This document shows positions 1 through 8,785 of a DNA stretch of 47,295 bases, piece after piece. The number at the start of each line of letters is the position of its first letter. Within the stretch, counting starts at the first letter, position 1. Position numbers and translations under genes: made by a program. The stretch spans positions 1-47,295 of the forward strand of contig CABROF010000008.1 of the NCBI GenBank assembly GCA_902472555.1, given 5' to 3'. The stretch comes from UMGS1851 sp900555605 (GTDB lineage: Bacteria > Bacillota > Clostridia > UBA1212 > UBA1255). Below the pieces are notes generated by a model. The model saw only the letters and a list, made by a program, of their open reading frames with translations. It did no database searches and was not told the origin of the DNA.

Positions 1-204
1 CGAAATCCAGCGTCTCCCTGTCCGGATCTGCGCTGAAAAGGGTTCCCACACGGACCCCTTTGTCTGCTTTTCATCAGAAACATCATGCGTCGGCTTTCTC
101 ATAATCGCATAGTGGAACATATAAACTGCGGCAGCAGCGCAGATCAGCAGATAAACGGCGCCAGCGCCGAGAATGCACAGCACCATGACCAGCCATAAGG
201 GCAT
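1..204 (-). CDS. Partial CDS, N-terminus of a membrane-anchored alpha/beta hydrolase-like protein
   Basis: Only the first 68 codons are in the window; the gene continues beyond base 1. It starts MPLWLVMVLCIL, with one strong hydrophobic segment (about residues 3-30) followed by a basic stretch and then polar sequence ending in IRTGRRWIS. A very good ribosome site (GGAGGAAGGAGG) lies just upstream of the ATG at 204. Clostridial COG1073-type alpha/beta hydrolases often start with one membrane helix, a short linker and a W..Y..I..G..WL segment before the hydrolase fold. The layout fits, but the catalytic domain is out of view, so the family is an inference. The terminator at 306-350 separates it from the transketolase genes. 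Confidence 0.45.
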   Translation of the reverse strand, partial: MPLWLVMVLCILGAGAVYLLICAAAAVYMFHYAIMRKPTHDVSDEKQTKGSVWEPFSAQIRTGRRWIS

Positions 205-305
205 CTCTGCTTCCTCCTTCCTCCTATCAATTATATCCGGCAGAATCACTGTATAAACAATGCAGCTTCATTGGCAGCATAACGGATCGTCATTTATAAT
301 AATAA

Positions 306-350
306 ATAAAAAAGCCTGCTCCGAGGAAATCCTTCCGCGGCCGCAGGCTC
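306..350 (-). terminator. Rho-independent terminator after the transketolase genes
   Basis: Read on the minus strand, a GC-rich hairpin with GCCTGC/GCAGGC outer arms is followed directly by a run of T (TTTTTTATT). It begins 17 bases after the stop codon of the C-terminal transketolase gene, so it should end the rpiB-transketolase transcript. Confidence 0.75.
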
Positions 351-366
351 CCTTTCTGCATACTGG

Positions 367-1299
367 TTACTTGTTCATGGCCTCTTTTACCGAAGCCGCA
401 ATATCCTCAGCTGTCAGGCCGTATTTTTTCAGCAGTGCCGCAGGCGTTCCGGATTTTCCGAATTTCTCCTGTACACCAATCATTTTCACTCTGCAGGGAT
501 AGTTCTGTGCCAGCGCCTCGCAGACAGCGCCGCCCAGACCGCCGGTAATATTATGCTCCTCTACGGTTACGATGAATCCCGTCTCCTTGGCGGCTTTTAC
601 CAGAAGCTCCGTATCAATCGGCTTTACCGTGTGAATATCAATAACCCGTGCGTTGATTCCGTCTGCCGCAAGCAGTGCGGCGGCCTGCAGAGATTCCTGC
701 ACCATAAGGCCTGTGGCAACTAAGGTTACATCGCTGCCGTCTTTTACCGTTACGCCCTTTCCAAGCTCAAATCGGAAAGTCTCCGGATCATGTACTGCTT
801 CCACACCCAGTCTGCCGAGACGGATATACACGGGACCGTCATATTCAATGGCCGCCTTGATGGCTAAATTAGTCTCAATCTCATCGCAGGGGCTCAGCAC
901 TACCATATTCGGAAGCGCCCGCATAACAGCTAAGTCCTCGATGCATTGATGGGATGCACCGTCCTCACCCACAGACAGACCCGCGTGGGTTGCACCGATT
1001 TTCACATTCAGTCTTGGATAACAGATGGAATTTCGGATCTGCTCACAGGCCCGCTCTGATGCAAACATTGCAAAAGTGCTGGCAAATACGATCTTTCCGG
1101 TGGTAGCCAAACCTGCGGCCACACACATCATATTGCCTTCTGCAATTCCCATGTTAAAATGCCGCTCCGGATATACTTTTTTGAATGTATCTGTTTTCGT
1201 GGATTTCGAAAGATCCGCGTCTAATACGATAATCCGTTCATCTGCGCCGTACTGTGCCAGCGCCTTGCCGTATGCTTCTCTGGTTGCAACTTTTCCCAT
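367..1299 (-). CDS. tkt: Transketolase, C-terminal subunit (pyrimidine-binding plus C-terminal domain)
   Basis: A 310-residue protein matching the second half of transketolase: the pyrimidine-binding domain (GIAEGNMMCVAAGLA, then VGEDGASHQ near residue 110) and the C-terminal domain (VTVEEHNITGGLGG near residue 245). With its upstream partner it transfers two-carbon ketol units between sugar phosphates, using thiamine diphosphate, in the cytoplasmic non-oxidative pentose phosphate pathway. Splitting transketolase into two adjacent genes is common in Clostridia and archaea. It starts 6 bases after the N-subunit stop, so the two are translated together. 1-Deoxyxylulose-5-phosphate synthase shares this fold, but the two-gene split and the rpiB neighbour favour transketolase. 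Confidence 0.93.
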   Translation of the reverse strand: MGKVATREAYGKALAQYGADERIIVLDADLSKSTKTDTFKKVYPERHFNMGIAEGNMMCVAAGLATTGKIVFASTFAMFASERACEQIRNSICYPRLNVKIGATHAGLSVGEDGASHQCIEDLAVMRALPNMVVLSPCDEIETNLAIKAAIEYDGPVYIRLGRLGVEAVHDPETFRFELGKGVTVKDGSDVTLVATGLMVQESLQAAALLAADGINARVIDIHTVKPIDTELLVKAAKETGFIVTVEEHNITGGLGGAVCEALAQNYPCRVKMIGVQEKFGKSGTPAALLKKYGLTAEDIAASVKEAMNK

Positions 1300-1305
1300 C
1301 TCTCA

Positions 1306-2169
1306 TCAAGCCTCCAATTCTGCAATCTGTTTGTCGATCACGGCAATGATTCCGTCAAGCTCCGAAATCGCCTGATCCCGCTGCTCCTGATTGGGAGCCG
1401 TACCGTGCCAGCCATACTGGTTCTCCATAAAGGATACATCTTTTCCCTTGATGGTTTTGCAAACAACCATGGTCGGCTTGCCCTTCACCGTCTTTGCGGT
1501 TTCGATGGCGCCTTTGATTTGTTCCATATCATGGCCGTCGATGACAATTACATTCCAGCCGAAAGCAATAAATTTATCCGCCACCGGCTCAGGATTCATG
1601 ACATCGGTGATATTGCCGTCAATCTGCAGTCCGTTATAATCCACAAATGCAGTTAAATTGTCCAGCTTATAATGTGCGGCCGCCATGGACGCTTCCCATA
1701 CCTGGCCTTCCTCCAGCTCGCCGTCTCCTAATATCGAGTACACACGGTAATCCTTTTGATCAATCTTTCCTGCCAGCGCCATTCCAACAGCCGTAGAAAT
1801 ACCCTGTCCGAGAGATCCGGTAGACATGTCCACGCCGGGCACATACCGCATGCTTGGATGGCCCTCCAGATAACTGTCTGCCTTTCGGAATGTCGTTAAA
1901 TCTGCCTCTGGGAAAAATCCCTTCACTGCCAGGGTCGCATACAGCGCAGGCGCACAATGTCCCTTTGATAATACAAAGCGGTCTCTATCAGCCCACTGCG
2001 GGTTCTTTACATCCACACGCATCTCGTCAAAATATAATACGGTAAAAATATCCGTACATGACAGCGATCCGCCGGGATGACCCGATTTGGCCGAAAAAAC
2101 CTCATCGATGATATATTTTCTGATAAGGGCGGCCTTTTTCTTCAAATCAAGCAATTTCAGCTTGTCCAT
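1306..2169 (-). CDS. tkt: Transketolase, N-terminal subunit (diphosphate-binding domain)
   Basis: A 287-residue protein with the thiamine diphosphate-binding half of transketolase. SGHPGG (residues 29-34), SKGH (68-71), STGSLGQG (116-123) and the metal/diphosphate motif GDGELEEGQ (148-156) are in family order and spacing. It must pair with the downstream 310-residue subunit to make an active enzyme. The start has a GGAGG-type ribosome site. It lies 95 bases downstream of rpiB on the same strand. Both proteins act on pentose phosphates, so a common transcript is likely. Confidence 0.93.
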   Translation of the reverse strand: MDKLKLLDLKKKAALIRKYIIDEVFSAKSGHPGGSLSCTDIFTVLYFDEMRVDVKNPQWADRDRFVLSKGHCAPALYATLAVKGFFPEADLTTFRKADSYLEGHPSMRYVPGVDMSTGSLGQGISTAVGMALAGKIDQKDYRVYSILGDGELEEGQVWEASMAAAHYKLDNLTAFVDYNGLQIDGNITDVMNPEPVADKFIAFGWNVIVIDGHDMEQIKGAIETAKTVKGKPTMVVCKTIKGKDVSFMENQYGWHGTAPNQEQRDQAISELDGIIAVIDKQIAELEA

Positions 2170-2264
2170 GATGTAATCTCCTCCATGCTGTTTTTATTTA
2201 TGTCAGAAATAAACGAATTTCAATTCTGCCGTTCAAGCGCTTTTCTTTTCTGTGGATATTCCGG

Positions 2265-2705
2265 TTAATTCCGCTTTTCAATCTCGCTGATCATGCCCAC
2301 GCGCACCGCGTGCCGGCCGCCCTCGAATTCTGCTTCAACCCAGTGATCCACAATCATTTTTGCCATCTCCGTGCCTACCACTCTGGCGCCGAAGCACAAA
2401 ATATTCGCGTTATTATGCTGCTTTGCCAATTTCGCGGAAAACGGCTCCGAGCAGCACACCGCACGGATCCCATTGACCTTATTGGCACAGATCGACATGC
2501 CGACGCCTGTACCGCAAATCAAGATCCCGCGTTCACACGCCCCTCCGGCAACTGCGGCTGCCACTTCTTCCGCAATATCAGGATAATTGCTGGCCGTTGT
2601 AGACTCTGTTCCGAAGTCTTTCACCGCAATTCCCTTTTCTTCCAAATGCTTTTTGATGATCTCTTTCATCGCTACTCCGGTATGATCATTCCCAATTGCA
2701 TACAT
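2265..2705 (-). CDS. rpiB: Ribose-5-phosphate isomerase B
   Basis: 146 residues, usual for RpiB/LacAB-type isomerases; interconverts ribose-5-phosphate and ribulose-5-phosphate. Visible motifs are GNDHTGVAMK at the N-terminus, NYPDIAEEV, the catalytic-loop segment GILICGTGVGMSI with its cysteine, and NGIRAVCCSE. An in-frame ATG exists 22 codons upstream, but the start at 2705 is preceded by a strong AAGGAGG and matches the family N-terminus (MYAIGNDHTG), so I chose it. It is the first gene of the pentose phosphate group. LacA/LacB-type galactose-6-phosphate isomerase is the alternative within the family; the transketolase neighbours favour RpiB. Confidence 0.92.
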   Translation of the reverse strand: MYAIGNDHTGVAMKEIIKKHLEEKGIAVKDFGTESTTASNYPDIAEEVAAAVAGGACERGILICGTGVGMSICANKVNGIRAVCCSEPFSAKLAKQHNNANILCFGARVVGTEMAKMIVDHWVEAEFEGGRHAVRVGMISEIEKRN

Positions 2706-2762
2706 GCGAAATCCTCCTTGGTTCTGCGGGCGTGATTTTATTCCGTCAATGCCCGATTTATA

Positions 2763-2768
2763 ATTATA
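2763..2768 (-). promoter_or_regulatory. Probable -10 box of the rpiB promoter
   Basis: A perfect TATAAT on the minus strand, about 58 bases upstream of the rpiB start. No good -35 hexamer is visible at the standard distance, so the promoter may depend on an activator. It lies between rpiB and the edge of the AT-rich island. Confidence 0.45.
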
Positions 2769-2844
2769 CACGATCCCCGGTCAGAATGCTACCTCATTTT
2801 TACGGTCTGCAGGAAAAACGTTAAATGAAAAAGCAAAGGTCCGT

Positions 2845-2885
2845 TGAAAAAGTAAATGCAGCAGAGGGGGACGTTTACATTTTCC
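2845..2885. repeat. Degenerate palindromic element, copy A (island edge)
   Basis: An imperfect inverted repeat with arms of about 14 bases, TGAAAAAGTAAATG against its near-complement, around a G-rich loop (GCAGAGGGGG). The same sequence pattern, in the same orientation, recurs at 26201-26256 at the other end of the AT-rich region. Just before it, GTTAAATGAAAAAGCAAA looks like another partial copy of the outer arm. It interrupts the reading frame of an IS110-like transposase fragment. It could be a small non-autonomous mobile element or a terminal sequence of an insertion sequence. Confidence 0.6.
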
Positions 2886-3109
2886 AAATCAAAAATTGGA
2901 TATTTATCAGATTTCGCGGCTTCTTCAGGATGCGTGAAACGATTCTTTCCGATTTCCTGAAGAAAGGAACTGCGTTGGGCGAGATCCATATAAGCAAGTT
3001 CATCTACCGAAGCAAACGACTGGCAGAGCGCTAAGGCGGTAGTACTGAAAGTATCGGAAAACACTTTCTCCTGTGCAAAAAAAGATTGCTTCATGAGGAG
3101 ATCGTTCAA
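2886..3109 (-). pseudogene. IS110-like transposase fragment
   Basis: About 70 codons resemble the linker before the C-terminal domain of IS110-family transposases (ALALCQSFASVDELAYMDL followed by FLQEIGKNRFTHPEEAAK). The frame then runs into the palindromic element, and the following residues have no transposase character. Neither the DEDD N-terminal domain nor the C-terminal catalytic serine segment is present, so this is a remnant. The family assignment rests on recalled sequence pattern and is moderate. Confidence 0.45.
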
Positions 3110-3259
3110 AAAAAATCTACATCTTTTGACCCTAAGATTTTCAGGAAATCATTTCGTTCTCCAGTGACTTCATCTGCATCTTCGCCCAAATTAACAATCG
3201 TTCGAAAAAATGCCATATTATTGAAGAAACATTCCAACATCCAGACAATTCATAATAAT
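3110..3259 (-). other. Decayed coding sequence between two remnants
   Basis: A 36-codon open frame (3116-3226, starting MAFFRTIVNL and ending KDVDFF) lies upstream of the transposase fragment. It reads out of frame with it across a run of eight T. It may be part of the same broken gene. I do not recognise it, and no clear ribosome site supports it as an independent gene. Confidence 0.25.
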
Positions 3260-3544
3260 CTACTTCTCCATCATGATTACATAACGAACTGTTTTTCCGT
3301 TCTTTTGGACCTTGCAATAAACATGACCTGTATATCGTCCATCAAAAGGCAGTCTGCTATATGATACAATGCGTTTATTGAGTGTCAGCCATACATGTGG
3401 TTTTATCCACACCTGACCCACTTTGAGAACACAGCCGTATTGAGCGAAAGACAGTTCATAGCCTTTAATGATTTCAGAATACTTTTTGAATATCGTATTC
3501 TTCATGCGCAATGATTGCTTCATTGCTTTTGGACGAATAAACAA
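3260..3544 (-). CDS. Hypothetical protein, probably a fragment
   Basis: An open frame of up to 94 residues, ending GHVYCKVQKNGKTVRYVIMMEK, basic and without signal peptide or membrane segment. I do not recognise it. It sits among transposase debris at the left island edge, has no convincing ribosome site for the first methionine, and is probably a piece of a larger mobile-element gene rather than an intact one. Confidence 0.3.
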   Translation of the reverse strand: MFIRPKAMKQSLRMKNTIFKKYSEIIKGYELSFAQYGCVLKVGQVWIKPHVWLTLNKRIVSYSRLPFDGRYTGHVYCKVQKNGKTVRYVIMMEK

Positions 3545-3647
3545 ATTTTATCAGAATTTCCTCCCAAATATAGTCCAGTATTTAGCGCCCCCTGTAATGG
3601 AATTGGTAAATGGATCCATCCGTTAGGATCATTGTATTGCTTTAAGG

Positions 3648-3771
3648 GGTGGCTCTCAACAGCGGATTGTCCTTTTGATACAGGTGGCTTTGCTATTCGG
3701 AATGGGTAGCTCTCAATAATAGATTGAACGGCTTCGAAGCTACGGAATACTCAACATGGAAAGCTCACAAT
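3648..3771. repeat. Clustered GGTGGCTCTCAA-like repeats, possible IS21-type end
   Basis: Four related short units (GGTGGCTCTCAAC at 3648, GGTGGCTT at 3683, GGTAGCTCTCAAT at 3705, GGAAAGCTCACAAT at 3758) recur with partly similar spacers. IS21-family elements are known for multiple short terminal repeats of this kind. No istA or istB frame is present, so at most a stranded element end is left. The rest of 3545-3890 holds no gene I can support. Confidence 0.3.
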
Positions 3772-3890
3772 TTTACAGCTCTATCTTTCTGTCCTTAAAG
3801 TAATATTCTCTGTTGAATCGCTACATATAACAAACCTGTCTTTATGATTTAGCACTATATTTTGATTTTTCAGATATTTCTTTCTGACTC

Positions 3891-5153
3891 TTACAGCGAA
3901 CCTGCTTCAGGATTAGAATTTGAAGCAAAATGCTGATAAAATGCCAAAGGTTCACTGCCTGTGCATTTTGCAGAAAAATGCTTTGCCGCAGCTGCTGTTA
4001 CGAATATTTCATCGGCGTAGCAGTCATCCTGTGTATCAAACATTGAAACACTTTCTATGGCAACAGCTTCTTTTCCGGGTACACATATAGTTCCCGTACC
4101 GCGTAAAACAATTGCGCCAAAAGCAGCATTTTCCTTCAACTCTAAAGTTTTCTTCGACTGTACCTGTGTACGTTTAGCGCTATACAAATCAGGATTTACA
4201 GCTTCACTCCTACGTCCGCAACGATAAATTACAAAACTTTGCTCGCCGTTTTCATTCTTAAATATTTCTACAGGAGGACGGTAATATTCCTGACGGAAAT
4301 TGTCGCCATTACCTGAATGTTCACAATGTATCATGGCAAGAATATGTCTGCAAACAGCTTCCATGCCATCTTTTTCTACAGAAACAGGCAAATCCTTGTC
4401 CAGAATATCTGCGGGCATAGGCATTTCATTAACACGTGATTCAGGAATACAGCTGACATCAGATGCTGCCTGAAGCTCATATGTTACTAATGAGCCGGGA
4501 GCGTGCAATGTACATGGCGGCATAAACCAACCTGTGCCCGGAACAATATTTATGGTATTACTAAGGTCTGTCAAATGATTATCGCCTTCTGAGTATGCCA
4601 GCAAATGTTCCATAATTTCATCATCTGTAAAAATCGGGTCAATGCCAAGAGGCGTCTGAGGATATGCATTGCGGTTCATGTTCAGCTCTACAGGGAAATG
4701 ATAAGACTCAGGTTTACCTGTTTTGCCCTCTTTTACATGCTCCTGGCAAGGGTGCAAATGAAGCGGAATTCTGTGCCAGTTGTCAAAGAATTTCGGTAAA
4801 ACATCCCATTTACGTTCAGAATCACCTAACATTAATTCTCTGCAATACTCTATTGCATCCGCAAGCTTAATATATCCTTCCTCCACAACAATATAGCTGT
4901 ATCCGTGATCCTCAGGACAGTTCACATTTTGAGCACCGTTATCGGCAAATGTTGTAGATGCAAGCCAACGTTCACTCACTGTCAAAATCTGCGAGGTATC
5001 ACCTGTTTTAATTTTAAGACGTTTGCCGGGTTGTGTAATACCTGTTCTTGCAACCCACGTAGGCTTAAGAATAAATACACCGCCTGTACGCTCACACGCT
5101 CTTTTAATAATGCTCTTAATAGTTTCCACATCTTTTATAACTGACTTGCTCAT
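3891..5153 (-). CDS. Cupin protein related to type I mannose-6-phosphate isomerase
   Basis: 420 residues. The middle carries cupin/metal-site features: HLHP (132-135), E149 in PESYHFP, and H217 in MPPCTLHAPG, spaced as in type I phosphomannose isomerase-like zinc cupins. The substrate is not evident; a cytoplasmic aldose-ketose sugar or sugar-phosphate isomerase role is the best inference. It is the last gene of the carbohydrate operon, 23 bases after the propeller glycosidase, and its ribosome site is strong (AGGAGGG). Residues 20-45 resemble the 70-residue remnant at 32684-32896, which suggests a paralogue once existed beside the rhamnose genes. Confidence 0.6.
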   Translation of the reverse strand: MSKSVIKDVETIKSIIKRACERTGGVFILKPTWVARTGITQPGKRLKIKTGDTSQILTVSERWLASTTFADNGAQNVNCPEDHGYSYIVVEEGYIKLADAIEYCRELMLGDSERKWDVLPKFFDNWHRIPLHLHPCQEHVKEGKTGKPESYHFPVELNMNRNAYPQTPLGIDPIFTDDEIMEHLLAYSEGDNHLTDLSNTINIVPGTGWFMPPCTLHAPGSLVTYELQAASDVSCIPESRVNEMPMPADILDKDLPVSVEKDGMEAVCRHILAMIHCEHSGNGDNFRQEYYRPPVEIFKNENGEQSFVIYRCGRRSEAVNPDLYSAKRTQVQSKKTLELKENAAFGAIVLRGTGTICVPGKEAVAIESVSMFDTQDDCYADEIFVTAAAAKHFSAKCTGSEPLAFYQHFASNSNPEAGSL

Positions 5154-5176
5154 AAAGCCCTCCTATTATATATATA

Positions 5177-6316
5177 TTATTTAATAAATTTTCCTACACT
5201 TACCGTACCGTCATCATTCCAAAAAAACTCATAAAAATCTATAAAATGAAGCTGATTAATCTGATTGGTGGATACAGAAATATAATTTTTGCCCTTATAA
5301 CTAACAACTTCGCTGCATGAAACTCCCGGAATCAACAAATCCTCCTCAGGATATTTCCAACCTGTATAAGGATTATCTGAATATGCATATGATGTGCCGT
5401 GATTATTTATTGACGTATTCGTATAGAATAAATAATATAAGCCATTGTGTTTCGTTATAAACGGAGATTCAATAGCTCCCTCACAATTAGGATGCGCAAT
5501 TGAGCCTTTATCTTCCCAGTGCAGCAAATCTTTAGAGGATGCAATACCTGTAACACCGCGTTCTGTATTGTCATCAAAACGCTGTCTCGCACAGTAGTAC
5601 ATTATATAAGTACCATCATCATCCAAAAATATGAAACAGTCACGGCAATCAGACCAAACATCCTCGTTCCAAAGTCCCCATTCTCCGGATTTTAGTAACG
5701 GCTTTGTTCCGTACTTTTCCCAATTACACAAATCTTTAGATTTAGCAAGACAAATAGCCTGGCAAACATTTTTATTTACACCTGTATAGAACATCCAGTA
5801 TTCACCGTCTTTTTCAAGCACGGCAGGAGCCCATACCTGATATTCATCAAAATCGCCTTTTGTTGTGGCTAAAACAGGCTCCAATACTTTCCAGTTCACC
5901 ATATCTGTTGTAACTGCGTGGCCAAGCACATTGGCATCTTTTTCCTGCCATGAATAACAAGCGGTAAATCGGCTGTATACAATGTGCAGTTCACCGTCTT
6001 TTTCAATAAATGTGTGATCTGCTATAGAACCGCCTATTTCAATCAGATAACCGCGCATTGGCTCTTCTCCGTTTTCCAATGCTGCCAAAAATTCCTCTGC
6101 CTGGTCTAACATTTCTTCTGTTGATGAATAACGGTGGCAATTAAACCCCCACGTATCGGACGTATCTTTTCCTCTTTCCAACGCATCCGCTCTGTTAATC
6201 AGCGCCATTATGATACTTACAGCCTTAACAGTATCATAATCCGTTTTACTTCTGAATTTTTCCGCACGCGCTTTAAGACTGTCTACTCTTCTAAAAAAAA
6301 CTAACATATCTGTCAT
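5177..6316 (-). CDS. GH43-like five-bladed propeller glycosidase, copy 2
   Basis: 379 residues, no signal peptide, hence probably cytoplasmic. Repeated blade signatures (WAPAVLEKDGEYWMFYTG, DDDGTYIMYY, HNGLYYLFYT) mark the GH43/GH32/GH117-type propeller. Likely acidic triad: D100 in ADHTF, D226 in CRDCF, E283 in IESPF, the order expected for base, pKa modulator and acid. The start at 6316 rather than 6325 is chosen because AGGAG lies 8 bases before it, whereas the upstream ATG abuts the ribosome site. The gene at 13532-14647 is a full-length paralogue with the same N-terminal TDY..VK helix region. The substrate is unknown. Confidence 0.72.
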   Translation of the reverse strand: MTDMLVFFRRVDSLKARAEKFRSKTDYDTVKAVSIIMALINRADALERGKDTSDTWGFNCHRYSSTEEMLDQAEEFLAALENGEEPMRGYLIEIGGSIADHTFIEKDGELHIVYSRFTACYSWQEKDANVLGHAVTTDMVNWKVLEPVLATTKGDFDEYQVWAPAVLEKDGEYWMFYTGVNKNVCQAICLAKSKDLCNWEKYGTKPLLKSGEWGLWNEDVWSDCRDCFIFLDDDGTYIMYYCARQRFDDNTERGVTGIASSKDLLHWEDKGSIAHPNCEGAIESPFITKHNGLYYLFYTNTSINNHGTSYAYSDNPYTGWKYPEEDLLIPGVSCSEVVSYKGKNYISVSTNQINQLHFIDFYEFFWNDDGTVSVGKFIK

Positions 6317-6376
6317 ATATTCCATCTCCTGAATCCTAAATTATTATGACCTTAATTCAAAATCACTATATTTTTA

Positions 6377-7012
6377 TCACAAATCTTCATCGTGGCAAAG
6401 GTATGCTGCTATTTCATTTGCCAAAACATCGAAGCCTTCAGCATTCGGGTGAATACCATCGTATAAATATTTTTCGGCAGTTTCAACCGTAATATCACTT
6501 GTACTGTATAAATCCAATATTGAGAACTCATATTCTGCGCAAACTTTTTTTATAGCCTCCACATAATCTGTAAGCTCTAAGCCGAATTTATTTTTTATAT
6601 CTGTTCCTTCTTTGGGCGGAAGAACACGCTGCAAAGGTGTTATGAACACTATAGATGAATTATTATATTCTTCTTTTAATATATCACAAAGCAATCTCAT
6701 GGCACCATAAAACGTTTCTTCCGATGCTGCCTCTTTGTAAGCACCAAGAGGGGCATTCTCATGAAAATCGTTTGTTCCACCAAAAATAAAAATCAGGTCA
6801 GCATCTTTTTTCATATCTTTTGCGCGAACTGTAAAAGACGCGTTATGTCCTGAAATAGTTGTTCCGCACCTTCCATAAGAATAAATTGTGTCTAATTCTA
6901 ATAACTTTTGAAGATGTGCCTGAAATCCGTTAAGTTCAGTTATACTGTCGCCAAGAAAAGCAATTTTCTTTCCGCGCCAGTATTCTTTTTCATATGTAAT
7001 ACGTTCTCCCAT
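6377..7012 (-). CDS. SGNH/GDSL-family esterase, cytoplasmic copy
   Basis: 211 residues with the SGNH blocks: AFLGDSITE (block I serine), GTTISG (block II glycine), FGGTNDFH (block III asparagine) and DGIHPNAEG (block V Asp and His). Such enzymes often deacylate glycans. It lacks a signal peptide, while the adjacent 277-residue gene is a lipoprotein version with nearly the same catalytic domain. The operon therefore carries an inside and an outside copy. Ribosome site GGAGG lies 7 bases before the ATG. The most plausible role is removing acetyl groups from imported oligosaccharides; the substrate is not shown. Confidence 0.82.
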   Translation of the reverse strand: MGERITYEKEYWRGKKIAFLGDSITELNGFQAHLQKLLELDTIYSYGRCGTTISGHNASFTVRAKDMKKDADLIFIFGGTNDFHENAPLGAYKEAASEETFYGAMRLLCDILKEEYNNSSIVFITPLQRVLPPKEGTDIKNKFGLELTDYVEAIKKVCAEYEFSILDLYSTSDITVETAEKYLYDGIHPNAEGFDVLANEIAAYLCHDEDL

Positions 7013-7034
7013 ACAAAACCTCCATCATTATATA

Positions 7035-7868
7035 TTATTTTGTTAAATCTTCACCGGGGCAAAGATATGACACCATTTCATTTGCCAAAACGGCAAATCC
7101 TTCTGCATTTGGATGTATACCATCATATAAATACTGTTCAGCTGTTTCTACTGTAATTGCACTTGTTTCATATAAATCAAGTACAGGAATCTCATATACT
7201 TTGCAAACCTCTATAATGGCGTCTACATAATCAACAAGTTCGAATCCCCTCGCATTCTTAGTTCCTTCTCCTGACATAGGCGGAAGTGTTCTCTGAAGCG
7301 GTGTTATGAACACAATAACGGCCTCACTATAATTCTCTTGAAAATATTCACAAATCATACGAGTTGCGCCATAAAATGAATTTTTATTAACGCGTGAGTC
7401 CATACTTCCTAATGGCCAACTAATATGGAAATCATTAGTACCTCCGAAAACAAATATTAAATCAGCATCATCAGCTACCTGCGACATGCGGTTAGTAAAT
7501 GACAAATTGTCCCCACCAATAGTAGTTCCTGATTTTCCGTATGAATAAATAGTATCTGCCTGCAGTAATTCTTTTACAGTTGCCTGAAAACCGTTTAATT
7601 CCGTTATACTGTCTCCTAAGAAAGCAATTTTCTTCCCTTTCCAATACGAGCTTCCCTGAACTTCTATCGGAAGCGGAATGATATCAGGATTAACAGCAGC
7701 CGGGGTCGATGCCGGAGCTAACGGAGAAGACACAGAATTATGTGCCGTAGATGCAGGTTCATGAGATTCAGCACCATGTCTATCAGACGATTGTGAACAT
7801 CCCGAAAGAACATATCCGCAAATAAATATGCATAGTATTACGTTTATCAGTTTTTGGTATTTTATCAT
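7035..7868 (-). CDS. SGNH/GDSL-family esterase, surface lipoprotein
   Basis: 277 residues. A lipoprotein signal (hydrophobic residues 8-20, lipobox LSGC with the cysteine near residue 24) is followed by a Ser/Ala/Pro-rich linker to about residue 72 and then an SGNH domain: AFLGDSITE, GTTIGGDN, FGGTNDFH, DGIHPNAEG. The catalytic domain is closely similar to the downstream 211-residue protein, which points to a local duplication with later change of compartment. It should sit on the outer face of the membrane and deacylate polysaccharide there. Confidence 0.85.
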   Translation of the reverse strand: MIKYQKLINVILCIFICGYVLSGCSQSSDRHGAESHEPASTAHNSVSSPLAPASTPAAVNPDIIPLPIEVQGSSYWKGKKIAFLGDSITELNGFQATVKELLQADTIYSYGKSGTTIGGDNLSFTNRMSQVADDADLIFVFGGTNDFHISWPLGSMDSRVNKNSFYGATRMICEYFQENYSEAVIVFITPLQRTLPPMSGEGTKNARGFELVDYVDAIIEVCKVYEIPVLDLYETSAITVETAEQYLYDGIHPNAEGFAVLANEMVSYLCPGEDLTK

Positions 7869-7967
7869 AAATCCACCTTTCTTTATAAACTAAAGTTGAC
7901 AAGAATATGAATACAGTTTTTAATATTACACTTTTTCAAAATCCTGCCAACTTTTTTAATTAACCGA

Positions 7968-8762
7968 TTATTTTTTCTTTTTGATAATTAAAAACACTAC
8001 TATTGCAGCCACTACAAGTATTACTGCAACAGTTGTTATTATAATAGCTGTATTGCTATCTCCGTCTGTGTTGTCAGCATTTGCATCTTTTGTAGCTGCA
8101 GGAGCTTTGGTTGTCTCAGGTTCTTTAGTCGCAGCTGCCGTAGCATCAGCAGAAGGTGCAGCTGTTATATCAGAAGGCTCTGTAGCATCTGAAGTTTTTT
8201 CTGTTGGTACAGGTGTTGCTGTAGCAGCGGATTCTTTTTCCCAAAGCGTTATATCACTTATAAGACAGTCGTGACCTTCTACAATATGAAATATAGCCAG
8301 ATAAACTTCACCGCTGTAATTAGAATCAATTGTAATTTCCAGTTCATCATTACTCCAGCTAAATCCCGGAACAGGAATATCTACCTGTCCTATAATATTC
8401 GCGTCAGCAATTGCGTTACCATCTGTATCTTGTACAGCTCCAGTGGTCGTAAGCGCAATATATGCATTGCCTTTTTCTTCGTCATAAAATACAGCTCTGT
8501 TATCAGCACCGTATGTTATAGTCAGAGATTTATACTTGCTCAAATCCCATTCACCAAGTGAAACATATTTTCCGTACCGCTGGTTTGTAACACAGTAACA
8601 ACCGTACGAGTCTATAAATTCAACTACGGCAGTATGATCATACTCTTCCAAGCCTTCAATGTCTATAGTTTCACCTGCAGCCAGACAAGGTAATATTGCC
8701 GTACTCAAACATAAAACTAGAACAAATATAAATACGTTCCGTTTGAATTTTCTGTTTTTCAT
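7968..8762 (-). CDS. Secreted, membrane-anchored binding-domain protein
   Basis: 264 residues. Signal peptide (residues 1-29), one beta-rich domain (about 30-180), a Thr/Ala/Pro-rich stalk (about 183-235) and a C-terminal membrane helix ending in KKKK. The domain is paralogous to the N-terminal part of the 405-residue neighbour; shared stretches include ALTTTGA, then D(S/T)DG.A.A(D/E)ANI and DSxYxGEVxxAxxH. The look is that of a carbohydrate-binding module displayed on a stalk, but I cannot name the family. Strong ribosome site TAGGAGG. Confidence 0.6.
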   Translation of the reverse strand: MKNRKFKRNVFIFVLVLCLSTAILPCLAAGETIDIEGLEEYDHTAVVEFIDSYGCYCVTNQRYGKYVSLGEWDLSKYKSLTITYGADNRAVFYDEEKGNAYIALTTTGAVQDTDGNAIADANIIGQVDIPVPGFSWSNDELEITIDSNYSGEVYLAIFHIVEGHDCLISDITLWEKESAATATPVPTEKTSDATEPSDITAAPSADATAAATKEPETTKAPAATKDANADNTDGDSNTAIIITTVAVILVVAAIVVFLIIKKKK

Positions 8763-8785
8763 AATTATTTCCTCCTATTTATATA